This document shows, piece by piece, positions 51,650 to 63,771 of a stretch of 64,000 bases of DNA. A program made the translations under genes and the position numbers. The notes beneath the pieces are model-generated. The model was not told the DNA's origin and did no database searches. It saw nothing but the letters and a program-made list of their open reading frames with translations. Within the stretch, counting starts at the first letter, position 1. Every line of letters starts with the position of its first letter. The stretch is from the NCBI RefSeq assembly GCF_017301335.1, contig NZ_CP071247.1:1550001-1614000 (forward strand). The letters are read 5' to 3'. This DNA is from Marinobacter salinisoli (GTDB lineage Bacteria > Pseudomonadota > Gammaproteobacteria > Pseudomonadales > Oleiphilaceae).

Positions 51650-52567
51650 ATGATCAGACAACGGACACTTAAAAACACGATCCGTGCCACCGGTGTGGGG
51701 CTGCATTCCGGGGAGAAGGTTTACCTGACCCTGAAGCCTGCACCCGTTGATACGGGCATCATCTTCCGCAGAACCGATCTCGAACCAGCAGTCGAGATTC
51801 GTGCGTGCGCGGAAAATGTGGGTGAGACCACGTTGTCCACAACCCTGGTGAAAGATGGTGTTCGCGTTGCGACGGTAGAACACTTGCTGTCCGCCATGGC
51901 TGGTCTCGGTATCGATAACTGCTTTGTTGAACTCAGCGCCGCTGAAGTGCCGATTATGGATGGGTCCGCTGGCCCGTTCGTATTTCTGCTTCAGTCTGCC
52001 GGCATTGCCGAGCAGGAAGCCGCCAAGCGGTTCATTCGCATCAAGCGCGAAGTGACGATTGAAGAAGGCGATAAGAAGGCGACTTTCCTTCCGTTTGAAG
52101 GGTTTAAAGTCAGCTTTGGCATCGACTTCGATCACCCTGTTTTCAAGGGGCGTGCACAGACCGCCACTGTGGATTTCTCAAGCACATCCTTCGTGAAAGA
52201 AGTAAGCCGCGCACGGACTTTCGGTTTCATGCGCGACATTGAGAAACTGCGGGCGATGAATCTGGCGCTCGGTGGCAGCGTGGACAATGCCATTGTGGTT
52301 GACGACTACAAGATTCTTAACGAAGACGGCCTTCGTTACGATGACGAGTTCGTAAAGCACAAGGTATTGGACGCCATCGGCGACCTGTATCTGCTGGGCA
52401 ATAGCCTGATTGGTGAGTTTCGTGGCATCAAATCCGGTCACGACCTGAACAACAAGCTGCTGCGTAAGCTGCGGGCGGAAGAGGACGCCTGGGAAGTGGT
52501 CACGTTTGATGACGAAGCCACGGCCCCGATCTCCTATATGAAGCCTGTGTTGGCGGCCCAGGCTTGA
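51650..52567 (+). CDS. lpxC: UDP-3-O-acyl-N-acetylglucosamine deacetylase LpxC
   Basis: LpxC is the zinc enzyme of the committed step of lipid A synthesis. The 305-residue protein has [20 protein letters not shown] at the start, the zinc His in [16 protein letters not shown] (about 76-91), [15 protein letters not shown] with the second His and Asp ligands, and [10 protein letters not shown] with the catalytic His. It closes the dcw cluster, linking outer-membrane and cell-wall synthesis. Confidence 0.98.
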   Translation: MIRQRTLKNTIRATGVGLHSGEKVYLTLKPAPVDTGIIFRRTDLEPAVEIRACAENVGETTLSTTLVKDGVRVATVEHLLSAMAGLGIDNCFVELSAAEVPIMDGSAGPFVFLLQSAGIAEQEAAKRFIRIKREVTIEEGDKKATFLPFEGFKVSFGIDFDHPVFKGRAQTATVDFSSTSFVKEVSRARTFGFMRDIEKLRAMNLALGGSVDNAIVVDDYKILNEDGLRYDDEFVKHKVLDAIGDLYLLGNSLIGEFRGIKSGHDLNNKLLRKLRAEEDAWEVVTFDDEATAPISYMKPVLAAQA

Positions 52568-52582
52568 GGTAAGGCGTCTGAA

Positions 52583-53029
52583 TCAGTCACGGACGTGACT
52601 TGCGAGTTTTTCGAGAACCTCGCGTAGTTTTGCATCCTTCGTGTGCCCGGCTTCTTCTTTAAGGAGTCGGGCATTTTCTTGGCTGAGGGGTTCCTTTTTG
52701 TTCACTGGTCGCTCTCTAGAGCGCGGTGGTGCCACCTTCACCTTCAGTTTCCAGACGTACTGGAACAGTTCGTTCTCTCGCACCCTTTCCATTATTTCAT
52801 GCTGGCGGAACCGAATCCGGGATGCTTTACTGGCATTTTCTGCTGACAAAATAAGCTCGCCTTCGTGGCAGCTGACAAACCGCGTGCCCTGAGCGAGTTC
52901 CTGCGGAATGGCAGATAGGACCTGGGCTTCAGCGCGGCGGTGGAGATCTGCTTTTTTGAGCAGTTCGTTGAGGCCGGGCGCTCCGCTGAGGCTGTCAATG
53001 CCCGTCTTTTGAGCGTTTTTTCGCGACAT
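52583..53029 (-). CDS. dciA: DciA (DUF721), replicative helicase loader-associated protein
   Basis: DciA is the ancestral bacterial partner for loading DnaB helicase in genomes lacking DnaC. The 148-residue protein has the DUF721 core (about 25-100), including LNELLKKADLHRRAEAQVLSAIPQEL and ELILSAENASKASRIRFRQHEIMERV. A charged, probably disordered C-terminal part follows. It sits between lpxC and secA on the opposite strand, exactly as in Pseudomonas. Confidence 0.88.
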   Translation of the reverse strand: MSRKNAQKTGIDSLSGAPGLNELLKKADLHRRAEAQVLSAIPQELAQGTRFVSCHEGELILSAENASKASRIRFRQHEIMERVRENELFQYVWKLKVKVAPPRSRERPVNKKEPLSQENARLLKEEAGHTKDAKLREVLEKLASHVRD

Positions 53030-53238
53030 GTCGGCTTTTTTCTCGCGGATTCATTAACGTTTGGTTACACTTTAGGCACGGTTTGTGCGTAGTCCCTAGT
53101 TTAGACTTCTTTTACTTTCAGGGTAACTTAACAGCTGTACCCGGGTGCGTGCCTCTTGCCACGCGCTGTTTTGTCATGGATGGCAAGCCCCGTGGATAGT
53201 TCCCGAGCGCAACGACATGGAAGGGAGGTTGCAGCTCA

Positions 53239-54195
53239 ATGACCGAATCAAACGATAATATGAACATAATCCTTGTTGGCAAGCACCACGGAAAATCCCG
53301 TGTGTTGGCACTGAACGGCATTCTGATGGTAGGAGTTGTCGGTCTGTTGCTGGCAGCGATCGGTGCTGCCGGCGTGGCCGGTTATCAATTCGCCCTGCAT
53401 CAGGCCGATGCCATGAAGGGCAGTCCGTCAGGCATGGTGGAGCACTGGCAGGCGCGGCTGGACGAGCAACAGTCTGAATTGGCGGCCGTCGAGCAGGCAA
53501 CCAGGCAGCAAATCGATGCCCTCACTTTGCGCCTTGGTGAAATGCAGGGCCGTTTGCTGCGGTTGGACGCTCTTGGCCAGCGCTTCGTTGAATCGGGCCT
53601 GGTGGGCAGTGAAGAATTCAGCTTTGGTGAGCCGGCCGCCATGGGTGGGCCCGAAGATGAAGGTTCCAAGGAGTCGTTTTCTGCGCCTGATCTGATGGCC
53701 ATGATAGGTCGGCTGGAAGCGCTGATCGAAGACCGGGAAAAGCAGTTACGACTACTGGATAAGCTGGCTTCCCGCCAGAAGCTGGATGAAGAGATGTACG
53801 TTGAGGGGCGGCCGATTACCTGGGGCTGGCTCTCTTCCAAATATGGTTATCGCTCCGACCCCTTTACCGGCAAGCGCACCTGGCATGATGGCGTTGATCT
53901 GGCCGGCAAGGATGGCAGTGACATTATTTCCGTGGCCGGCGGCGTTGTGACCTGGGCTGGTGAACGGTACGGCTACGGCAAACTGGTAGAGATCGATCAC
54001 GGCGATGGTCTGGTTACCCGCTACGGGCATTGCAAAGACGTTGTAGTCAATAAAGGGGATGTGGTTCAGAAGGGTCAGGTTATTGCGCTGATGGGCAGTA
54101 CCGGCCGCTCAACCGGCCCCCACGTTCATTTCGAAGTGTTGCACAACGGTCGTTCCAAGGACCCGGTCAAATATATCGCCCGCTCCAGCAAGTGA
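53239..54195 (+). CDS. LytM/M23-family peptidoglycan endopeptidase (or activator)
   Basis: A 318-residue membrane-anchored protein. It has a cytoplasmic start, one membrane helix (ILMVGVVGLLLAAIGAAGVAGY, about 29-50), a coiled-coil segment (about 65-115), a Ser/Glu-rich linker, and a C-terminal LytM domain. The zinc motifs are intact: HDGVD (H...D, about 214-218) and HVHFE (HxH, about 294-298), so it may be an active endopeptidase and not an EnvC-type activator. GGGAGG lies before the ATG. It diverges from dciA. Confidence 0.88.
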   Translation: MTESNDNMNIILVGKHHGKSRVLALNGILMVGVVGLLLAAIGAAGVAGYQFALHQADAMKGSPSGMVEHWQARLDEQQSELAAVEQATRQQIDALTLRLGEMQGRLLRLDALGQRFVESGLVGSEEFSFGEPAAMGGPEDEGSKESFSAPDLMAMIGRLEALIEDREKQLRLLDKLASRQKLDEEMYVEGRPITWGWLSSKYGYRSDPFTGKRTWHDGVDLAGKDGSDIISVAGGVVTWAGERYGYGKLVEIDHGDGLVTRYGHCKDVVVNKGDVVQKGQVIALMGSTGRSTGPHVHFEVLHNGRSKDPVKYIARSSK

Positions 54196-54241
54196 GGCGG
54201 GTGTTGTTGCATCGGACGTTTCCCCGGTTTTGAATTTCTTG

Positions 54242-54275
54242 CCGCTGGGTGGGCTCATCAGGCCCGACCCAGCGG
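54242..54275. other. Strong hairpin between the M23 gene and secA
   Basis: CCGCTGGGT-GGGC pairs with GCCC-ACCCAGCGG with a single bulged G and a 7-base loop, 13 base pairs in all. No T tract follows on either side, so it is not a standard terminator. It lies about 115 bases before secA; downstream, TAGAAT at 54348-54353 is a possible secA -10. Confidence 0.6.
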
Positions 54276-54389
54276 AATCCGCGTACCAATTGGTTGGCGT
54301 TGGCCGAGGCAAACAGGGTCGTCTTTTTTCCTGTTGCTAAATAAGGTTAGAATGCCGGCTCCCCCGTTTAATCAAAGAAGCAGTGGTTT

Positions 54390-57134
<2,745 letters not shown>

Positions 57135-57159
57135 TTTTCGACACTGACTCGCCGCATCA

Positions 57160-57195
57160 AGCCCGCACCCTGATGTTGTCAGGCTGCGGGTTTTT
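57160..57195 (+). terminator. Terminator after secA
   Basis: CCCGCA (57162-57167) and TGCGGG (57185-57190), with an inner CTG/CAG pairing, followed by TTTTT. Confidence 0.8.
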
Positions 57196-57239
57196 CCGTT
57201 CTACATCGTCTGGTTTGGGATCGTCAGAGGAGAGAGACA

Positions 57240-58457
57240 ATGGCAGTAGGCCCCGGAGAATTGCCGAATTTTTTGCCCGTGAAAGGTGTGCGCCTGGGCA
57301 TTGCCAGTGCGGGGATCAAGAAGCCGGGTCGGAAAGATCTGGTGGTTTTCGAGCTGGCACCGGGCAGCCGGGTGGCCGGTATTTTCACCCGCAATCAGTT
57401 TTGTGCCGCCCCGGTCACTTTGAGTCGCGAGCACCTGGCGGCGAAGGCGCCCCGTTATCTGCTGATCAACACCGGTAATGCCAATGCGGGGACGGGAGAG
57501 CAGGGTATGCACGATGCCCAGACCTGCTGTGAGGCGCTGGCCACGGCAGCCGGCGTGAGCCGGGAAGAAGTGTTGCCGTTTTCCACCGGGGTTATTGGCG
57601 AGCCGCTCCCCGTTGACCGTATCACCGGCGCCATTCCGCAGGCACTGGCAAACGGCGATGAGCATCACTGGGCGCAGGCGGCTGCCGGCATCATGACCAC
57701 CGATACGCGCCCTAAAGGTGCGACTCGTGAGGTGAGCCTGGGTGGGCACAAGGTGGCGATTTCCGGCATCAGCAAAGGGGCTGGAATGATTCGCCCGAAC
57801 ATGGCAACCATGCTCGGATTTATCGCCACCGATGCCCGTATTGAGCCAGGCTTGCTGCAAACCTTGGCGTCTGAACTGGGCGAGAAATCGTTTAATCGCA
57901 TTACCATTGACGGTGATACCTCCACCAACGACTGCTGCATGTTGATGGCCAGTGGCCAGTACTCGGGGCCGGAGATCACCGCGGACAGTGCTGACCTGCC
58001 CCGGCTGCGGGAAGCGCTCTGGGCGGTCTACCTGGAGCTGGCGCACGCGATTGTTCGGGATGGGGAGGGCGCCAGCAAGTTTGTCACCATCGAGGTAAAG
58101 GGGGCATCAAGCCCTGAAGAGGCGCTCGATGTAGCCTATACCATTGCCCATTCGCCATTGGTGAAAACGGCGCTGTTTGCGTCGGACCCGAATTGGGGGC
58201 GTATTCTCGCTGCCGTTGGCCGGGCGGGTGTGCCGGACCTGGACCTGGATGCGCTTGAGATCTTCCTTGGCGACGTTTGTCTGGTGCGTCATGGCGGTCG
58301 GGCACCGGATTACTCGGAAGAGCGGGGCCAGGCCGTCATGGATCAGGAGGAGATTGTTATCACGATTGATCTGAAGCGGGGCGCGATCAGTGAGACCGTC
58401 TGGACCTGCGACCTGTCGCACGATTATGTCACGATCAATGCGGAGTATCGCACCTGA
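57240..58457 (+). CDS. argJ: Bifunctional ornithine acetyltransferase / N-acetylglutamate synthase
   Basis: ArgJ recycles the acetyl group from N-acetylornithine to glutamate in arginine synthesis. The 405-residue precursor self-cleaves at the conserved site SKGAGMIRPNMA|TMLGF (about residue 190), giving alpha and beta chains; the new N-terminal Thr is the nucleophile. NTGNANAGTGEQG and the late DPNWGRILAAVGRAG are typical. GAGGAGAGAGACA precedes the ATG. Whether it is mono- or bifunctional cannot be read from sequence. Confidence 0.96.
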   Translation: MAVGPGELPNFLPVKGVRLGIASAGIKKPGRKDLVVFELAPGSRVAGIFTRNQFCAAPVTLSREHLAAKAPRYLLINTGNANAGTGEQGMHDAQTCCEALATAAGVSREEVLPFSTGVIGEPLPVDRITGAIPQALANGDEHHWAQAAAGIMTTDTRPKGATREVSLGGHKVAISGISKGAGMIRPNMATMLGFIATDARIEPGLLQTLASELGEKSFNRITIDGDTSTNDCCMLMASGQYSGPEITADSADLPRLREALWAVYLELAHAIVRDGEGASKFVTIEVKGASSPEEALDVAYTIAHSPLVKTALFASDPNWGRILAAVGRAGVPDLDLDALEIFLGDVCLVRHGGRAPDYSEERGQAVMDQEEIVITIDLKRGAISETVWTCDLSHDYVTINAEYRT

Positions 58458-58459
58458 CC

Positions 58460-59431
58460 ATGTCTGAGGCTGGCGCAGCGAAGAGGGAAGTCCATGTCGC
58501 CGTTGCGGTCATCGAACGCGATGGCCGGGTGTTGATCGCGAGACGTCCGGATCACGCCCATCAGGGCGGCCTGCTGGAATTTCCCGGTGGCAAAGTGGAG
58601 CCGGGCGAAACCGTCCAGCAGGCGCTAGTGCGGGAGATTGCGGAAGAAACCGCACTGGTGGTGCCTGAGGTGTCACTGGAGCCGGTGATCGGTATCCGCC
58701 ATGACTACGGTGACAAGCGCGTCTTTCTGGATGTCTGGCGCACCTGTGAGGCTCAGGGCGCGCCGCAGGGGTGTGAGGGGCAGCCCATTGACTGGATTCG
58801 CCCCGAGCAGCTTCAGGACGAGGACTTCCCGGCGGCCAACCGGCCGATCATCCGCGCCGTTCGCTTGCCCAGCTTGCTGGCGATCAGCCCATCGCTGAGT
58901 TCCGTTCGTGAGTACGCAGGCGGGTTTGCCGGTGCGCTCGGCCAATGCCGGCCGGAACTGCTGGTGTTACGGGCGCCGGAGCTTGAAGACGGCGATTATC
59001 GGGCGTTGCTTGAGTCCGTGCTGCCAGTGTGTCGTGCCGCGGGTGTTGGATTGATCGTCCATGGTGGCCCGGATCGATTCGCCGTGGCACCCGGTGTGGC
59101 GGGCCTGCATCTTCCTTGGCGTGAGGCCGAGCTGCTCGGTTGCCGGCCGGTGCCTGCCGACGTCTGGCTTGGGGTTTCCTGCCACAGCGCGAAGCAGATT
59201 GCTCAGGCCGAAAAGCTGGGCGCGGACTACGTCACTCTCGGGCCGGTCAGGCCAACGCCGACCCATCCTGAGGCGCGCGGCATTGGCTGGGACGAGTTTG
59301 AGCAGATCACCGCGCAGGCCCGAGTGCCGGTATTCGCCTTGGGGGGGCTGGTTGCGGCGGATGTGCCCAGGGCGCGTCGGGCCGGTGGCCAGGGTGTGGC
59401 CGGCATCCGGTTCTGGTGGCCTGGGGATTGA
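58460..59431 (+). CDS. MutT/Nudix hydrolase fused to a ThiE-like domain
   Basis: A 323-residue two-domain protein. Residues 1-135 are a Nudix domain resembling MutT (8-oxo-dGTP diphosphatase), with LEFPGGKVEPGE and REIAEET; the usual Gly after the box is Ala. Residues 140-323 form a thiamine-phosphate-synthase/TenI-like barrel: GLHLPWREAELL, WLGVSCHSAKQ, VTLGPVRPTPTHPEARG, VFALGGL and GGQGVAGI. In ThiE the TPT block is normally followed by Lys; here it is His. This fusion is known in gammaproteobacteria next to argJ or secA, but the role of the second domain is not settled. It begins 2 bases after argJ. Confidence 0.88.
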   Translation: MSEAGAAKREVHVAVAVIERDGRVLIARRPDHAHQGGLLEFPGGKVEPGETVQQALVREIAEETALVVPEVSLEPVIGIRHDYGDKRVFLDVWRTCEAQGAPQGCEGQPIDWIRPEQLQDEDFPAANRPIIRAVRLPSLLAISPSLSSVREYAGGFAGALGQCRPELLVLRAPELEDGDYRALLESVLPVCRAAGVGLIVHGGPDRFAVAPGVAGLHLPWREAELLGCRPVPADVWLGVSCHSAKQIAQAEKLGADYVTLGPVRPTPTHPEARGIGWDEFEQITAQARVPVFALGGLVAADVPRARRAGGQGVAGIRFWWPGD

Positions 59432-59509
59432 CGAAAAGCCCGCAGGCCCTGAGGGTTGAGCGTGCTGAGCGCATGACCAACATTTTTTCGATTGGGAAGA
59501 GGGATTGAT

Positions 59510-59989
59510 GTGAGCAAACTGACCCATCTGGACGACAAGGGCGACGCCCGCATGGTGGATGTCACCGACAAGGCCGTGACCGAACGTGAAGCGCGAGCGG
59601 AAGCAACCATTCGCATGGCGCCTGCGACTCTGGACATGATTGTTGATGGCCAGCATCCCAAGGGTGATGTGCTGGCGGTGGCCCGGATTGCGGGCATCAT
59701 GGCGGCGAAGAAAACCCACGAGCTGATTCCGCTGTGTCATTCCCTGAATTTGACGTCGGTGAAGGTTGAGCTGAGCCCGGGCAATGATGGCGCTTCGGTT
59801 CACGTGCTGACCCGTTGCAAACTGTCCGGCCAGACCGGTGTCGAGATGGAAGCGCTGACCGCTGCCAGTGTGGCGGCGCTGACGCTCTATGATATGTGCA
59901 AGGCCGTGGACCGGGGTATGGAAATCGGTTCGGTCCGGTTGCTGGAGAAAAAGGGCGGTCGCAGTGGCCACTGGGTCGCCCAGGAATAA
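59510..59989 (+). CDS. moaC: Cyclic pyranopterin monophosphate synthase MoaC
   Basis: MoaC makes cyclic pyranopterin monophosphate, with MoaA, in molybdenum cofactor synthesis. The 159-residue protein matches E. coli MoaC in length and in blocks: [76 protein letters not shown] chose the GTG at 59510, 7 bases after GAGGGA; a TTG at 59492 in frame has no support. No other moa gene is adjacent. Its product is needed by MsrP, found earlier in the window. Confidence 0.96.
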   Translation: MSKLTHLDDKGDARMVDVTDKAVTEREARAEATIRMAPATLDMIVDGQHPKGDVLAVARIAGIMAAKKTHELIPLCHSLNLTSVKVELSPGNDGASVHVLTRCKLSGQTGVEMEALTAASVAALTLYDMCKAVDRGMEIGSVRLLEKKGGRSGHWVAQE

Positions 59990-60122
59990 TCTGTTCGCTG
60001 CTGAGTGACGTAACCTCCGGACGTTATCGCCCAGCCCTTGCACCGGCATCGGCGGGACTACGCCAAGCGAAGGCGTGCGTGTTAGAATGCGCGCCCGATT
60101 GACTGAACCACGAGGAACGACT

Positions 60123-60737
60123 GTGGCTGTTCGTTACATCCAGACCTGCCGGTTGCCAACCCCGTTCGGGGTGTTTGACATGCACGGCTTCGAGGAACCG
60201 GACACGGGTAAAGAGCACGTGGCCCTCACCCTGGGCGACCTGGGTGGTGAGGAGCCCGTACTGGCCCGGACTCACTCGGAGTGCCTGACCGGCGATGCGC
60301 TTTACAGCATGCGGTGTGACTGTGGTTATCAGTTGGAAGAAGCATTGCGCAGTATTGCGCGCGAAGGTCGCGGCATTCTGATGTACCTGCGCCAGGAAGG
60401 CCGAGGTATTGGTCTGCTGAACAAGATCCGGGCGTATCATCTGCAGGATCAGGGGGCAGATACCGTCGAGGCCAACGAACAGCTGGGCTTCTCTGCCGAT
60501 TTGCGTGACTACAGTATGTGCAAGGACATGCTGGCGCATCTGGGGATCAAAAGCCTCAGGCTGATGACCAACAACCCCCGGAAGGTCAAGGCACTGTCGT
60601 CCTTCGGTATTGCCATCGCCGAGCGCGTGCCGCTCCATGTTGGGCGCAACCCGCACAACGAGGCTTATCTGGCTACCAAGCAGAACAAGCTGGGACATTG
60701 GCTGGACACTCACCAGGATGACGATCCGGAGATCTGA
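60123..60737 (+). CDS. ribA: GTP cyclohydrolase II
   Basis: RibA opens the GTP imidazole ring in the first step of riboflavin synthesis. The 204-residue protein has the zinc cysteines in [20 protein letters not shown] (Cys about 55, 66, 68), the active-site block [15 protein letters not shown] and [12 protein letters not shown]. It starts at a GTG preceded by GAGGAA. It is the stand-alone E. coli type, without a RibB domain. TAGAAT at 60083-60088 is a possible -10 with no clear -35. Confidence 0.96.
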   Translation: MAVRYIQTCRLPTPFGVFDMHGFEEPDTGKEHVALTLGDLGGEEPVLARTHSECLTGDALYSMRCDCGYQLEEALRSIAREGRGILMYLRQEGRGIGLLNKIRAYHLQDQGADTVEANEQLGFSADLRDYSMCKDMLAHLGIKSLRLMTNNPRKVKALSSFGIAIAERVPLHVGRNPHNEAYLATKQNKLGHWLDTHQDDDPEI

Positions 60738-60759
60738 GCCCGCTTCCGGTCTCTGCATG

Positions 60760-60789
60760 AAAAAGCCCACCAAATCTGGTGGGCTTTTG
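60760..60789. terminator. Bidirectional terminator between ribA and dxs
   Basis: AAAAGCCCACCA (60761-60772), AATC, TGGTGGGCTTTT (60777-60788): a perfect 12-base stem with A and T runs, serving two converging genes. Confidence 0.9.
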
Positions 60790-60809
60790 CGTTTCTGGCT
60801 GAGGTTGGT

Positions 60810-62741
60810 CTATTTCACCGCTTTCAGGCTTTGACGCTGAAGCCGCTCCATTCGCTCTGCGATGGCCTTGTGGATGCCCTCGGCATCGAGGCCGCAGTCA
60901 TGGAGCAGTTCACCGTGTTTGCCGTGGTCAATGAACAGGTCCGGCAGGCCCAGTTGCAGCGTTGGCATCAGCACTTCCTGGCGGTTCAGGAACTCGGTCA
61001 CGGCACTGCCCGCACCACCGGCAATGGTGTTTTCTTCCAGTGTCACCAACAGCTCATGTTGCTCCGCCAGTTCCAGTACCAGGGCTTCGTCCAGCGGTTT
61101 TACAAACCGCATATCGACCACGGTGGCGTCCAATGCTTCCGCTGCTTTCAGGGCAGAGGGCAGCAGCGTGCCGAAGTTCAGAATGGCAATGTTCTTGCCG
61201 TCACGGATGCGGCGCCCTTTTCCGAGAGGCAGTTCCGTCAGTGCTTGCTGGATCTCGGTGCCCGGGCCGGTGCCCCGCGGATAGCGGACCGCGGCAGGGC
61301 CTTGGTGCATCAGGCCGGTGTGCAGCAGTTGGCGGGTTTCGTTTTCATCCGATGGCGTCATGATCACCATATTGGGAATGCAGCGCAGGTAGCTGATATC
61401 GAAGGCGCCGGCGTGTGTCGGTCCGTCTTCGCCCACCAGGCCGGCCCGGTCAATGGCAAACAGCACGTCGAGGTCCTGAATGGCGACGTCGTGCACCAGC
61501 TGGTCGTAGCCACGTTGCAGGAACGTCGAGTAGATGGCGACGACCGGTTTGGCTCCATCACAGGCCATGCCGGCGGCCAGCGTCACCGAATGCTGTTCCG
61601 CAATGGCAACGTCGAAATAGCGCTCGGGGAAGCGCTTGGAAAACGCCAGCAGGTCCGAGCCTTCGCACATGGCAGGGGTAATGCCAACCACCCGGTCATC
61701 CTGCTCGGCAGCATCGCACAGCCATTGGCCGAATACGTTGGCGTATTTCGGGCGCGCGGGCTGAGGTGGGACGGGCTCCGGCTTGCTGGCCGGTACCGGC
61801 TCGATTTTGTTGATGGCGTGATAGCCAATCGGGTCGGCTTCCGCCGGAGCGAAACCCTTACCCTTGGTGGTGACCACATGCAAAAACTGGGGACCCTCGA
61901 GTTCCCGTATGTTTTCCAGGGTTTCTACCAGCAAAGGCAGGTCGTGCCCATCAATGGGCCCGATGTAATTGAACCCAAGCTCCTCAAACAGCGTGCTGGG
62001 CGCGATCATGCCCTTGAAGTGTTCCTCGGTTTTTCTCGCCAGCGCCATCAGGTGAGGCGTGCCCTGGAGCACCTTCTTGCTGCTGTCGCGGACCTGGTTG
62101 TAGGTTCGGCTGGCGAGCAGCTTGGCGAAGTAATTCGACAGGCCACCGACGTTGTGGGAAATCGACATGTCGTTGTCGTTCAGAATGACCAGCATGTCAG
62201 CGTGCAGATGGCCGGCGTGGTTCAGTGCCTCAAAGGCCATACCGGCGGTCATGGCGCCATCGCCAATCACGGCAATGCTCTTGCGCCCGGTGCTCTGCAT
62301 GCGGGCGGCGATGGCCATGCCCAGGGCGGCACTGATGGATGTACTGGAGTGGCCGACACCAAAGGTGTCGTACTCGCTCTCACCGCGCTTGGGGAAGCCG
62401 GCCAGACCGTCCTTGCGGCGTATGCTGTCCATCTGTTCGCGGCGACCGGTCAGAATCTTGTGCGGGTAGGCCTGATGGCCCACGTCCCAGATCAGTCGGT
62501 CTTCCGGGGTGTTGAAGACATAGTGCAGCGCAACGGTGAGCTCGAGCACGCCGAGGCCTGCGCCAAAGTGGCCGCCGGTCTGGCCGACTGACCATAGCAG
62601 AAAAGCCCTGAGCTCCCTGGCGAGCTGGGAGAGCTGCTCCGCCGGCAGGTCCCTGAGCTGGGCCGGTGAATCGATCCGGTTCAGCAGAGGGGTGTTGGGC
62701 CGCTGCGACGGGATTTCCTTGAATGTGTAGGTGTCCTGCAT
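60810..62741 (-). CDS. dxs: 1-deoxy-D-xylulose-5-phosphate synthase
   Basis: Dxs joins pyruvate and glyceraldehyde 3-phosphate in the first step of the MEP isoprenoid pathway. The 643-residue ThDP enzyme has [21 protein letters not shown] (about 57-77), [15 protein letters not shown], the ThDP motif [19 protein letters not shown], and the transketolase-like [16 protein letters not shown] with the catalytic Glu. I chose the ATG at 62741 ([15 protein letters not shown]); the upstream 14 residues look non-coding. It lies 133 bases after ispA with its own promoter-like elements. Confidence 0.97.
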   Translation of the reverse strand: MQDTYTFKEIPSQRPNTPLLNRIDSPAQLRDLPAEQLSQLARELRAFLLWSVGQTGGHFGAGLGVLELTVALHYVFNTPEDRLIWDVGHQAYPHKILTGRREQMDSIRRKDGLAGFPKRGESEYDTFGVGHSSTSISAALGMAIAARMQSTGRKSIAVIGDGAMTAGMAFEALNHAGHLHADMLVILNDNDMSISHNVGGLSNYFAKLLASRTYNQVRDSSKKVLQGTPHLMALARKTEEHFKGMIAPSTLFEELGFNYIGPIDGHDLPLLVETLENIRELEGPQFLHVVTTKGKGFAPAEADPIGYHAINKIEPVPASKPEPVPPQPARPKYANVFGQWLCDAAEQDDRVVGITPAMCEGSDLLAFSKRFPERYFDVAIAEQHSVTLAAGMACDGAKPVVAIYSTFLQRGYDQLVHDVAIQDLDVLFAIDRAGLVGEDGPTHAGAFDISYLRCIPNMVIMTPSDENETRQLLHTGLMHQGPAAVRYPRGTGPGTEIQQALTELPLGKGRRIRDGKNIAILNFGTLLPSALKAAEALDATVVDMRFVKPLDEALVLELAEQHELLVTLEENTIAGGAGSAVTEFLNRQEVLMPTLQLGLPDLFIDHGKHGELLHDCGLDAEGIHKAIAERMERLQRQSLKAVK

Positions 62742-62772
62742 CTGCTCGGGTCTATTCCGGAGTGTTCGGCAA

Positions 62773-62800
62773 CAGCCTGGCATTATAAGGGAACAGGCTG
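62773..62800 (-). promoter_or_regulatory. dxs proximal -10 within an inverted repeat
   Basis: On the minus strand TATAAT (62782-62787) has a GTGAAA -35 candidate 18 bases upstream. CAGCCTG (62773-62779) and CAGGCTG (62794-62800) form an inverted repeat with a 14-base spacer around the -10, an operator-like layout. Confidence 0.5.
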
Positions 62801-62835
62801 GGCTGTTTCACACTTAACGGTCCAGTTATTGCGAC

Positions 62836-62841
62836 ATTATA
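62836..62841 (-). promoter_or_regulatory. dxs distal -10 box
   Basis: A second minus-strand TATAAT, in the same CCTTATAATG context as the proximal one and 54 bases upstream of it. No good -35 is seen. Confidence 0.4.
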
Positions 62842-62874
62842 AGGATGGAGTGTGCGCTTTTTGGCCACTCCTGA

Positions 62875-63771
62875 TCAATGGGTCCTTGCCACGATGTAAT
62901 TGGCCATGGCCCGCAAAGGGTCCGCTTCGGGCCCGAAGTCTTCAAGGCTGTGAAGGGCATGGTTAAGCTGGGCATCGAGGTGTTCGCGGGCGCCAGCCAC
63001 TCCCAGTAAAGCCGGGTAGGTCGGCTTGTCGCGGGCCGCGTCTGAGCCCTGCGGTTTGCCGATAACCTGGGTGTCGCCCTCGATATCCAGCAGATCGTCC
63101 TGTACCTGGAAGGCCAAGCCGAGAGCTTTGGCGTATTCGGTCAGCGCGTTCACCTTGGCGGCTGATGCCTCACCGCTGGACAGGGCACCGAGTGTCACGC
63201 TGGCCTCGATCAATGCCCCGGTCTTGTGCCGGTGCATGGATTCCAGTTGGGCCAGGGTCAGTGTCTGGCCTACCGATTCCAGGTCAATCGCCTGTCCGCC
63301 GACCATGCCGCAGTGCCCGCTGGCCCGGGCAAGTTCCCGAATCATGGAAAGTCGGGTCTGGGCGGCAAAATCGCCCGCGTCGGCCAGCCAGCCGAATGCC
63401 AGGGTTTGTAAGGCATCACCGGCAAGAATGGCGGTGGCCTCGTCGAAAGCGATATGGGTGGTTGGTCGCCCGCGCCGCAGATCATCGTCGTCCATTGCCG
63501 GCAGGTCGTCGTGGATCAGCGAATAGGCGTGGATCAGTTCCAGGGCGCAGGCCGGCACCAGGGCGTTGTCGCTGGTGTGTCCCATTGCCCGGGCAGCGCC
63601 GAGGCACAGAGCCGGGCGCACGCGCTTGCCGCCACCCAGCACGCTGTAGCGCATGGCCTCCAGCAGCCTGTCCGAGGCACTGCTGCGGTCCAGGCAGCGA
63701 TTCAGTTCCTCGTCGATTCGGGTCTGGCAGCTGTCGAGGAAGTCCTGGAGCAGGTGGTGCTGTGTACTCAT
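62875..63771 (-). CDS. ispA: Farnesyl diphosphate synthase / polyprenyl synthetase
   Basis: IspA condenses isopentenyl and dimethylallyl diphosphates to farnesyl diphosphate, feeding quinones and undecaprenyl phosphate for the wall. The 298-residue helical protein has [10 protein letters not shown] (about 46-55), the first aspartate-rich motif [17 protein letters not shown] (about 85-101), QAIDLES, and the second FQVQDDLLD (about 219-227). The start overlaps the xseB stop by 4 bases (ATGA). The xseB-ispA-dxs order matches E. coli. Confidence 0.97.
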   Translation of the reverse strand: MSTQHHLLQDFLDSCQTRIDEELNRCLDRSSASDRLLEAMRYSVLGGGKRVRPALCLGAARAMGHTSDNALVPACALELIHAYSLIHDDLPAMDDDDLRRGRPTTHIAFDEATAILAGDALQTLAFGWLADAGDFAAQTRLSMIRELARASGHCGMVGGQAIDLESVGQTLTLAQLESMHRHKTGALIEASVTLGALSSGEASAAKVNALTEYAKALGLAFQVQDDLLDIEGDTQVIGKPQGSDAARDKPTYPALLGVAGAREHLDAQLNHALHSLEDFGPEADPLRAMANYIVARTH

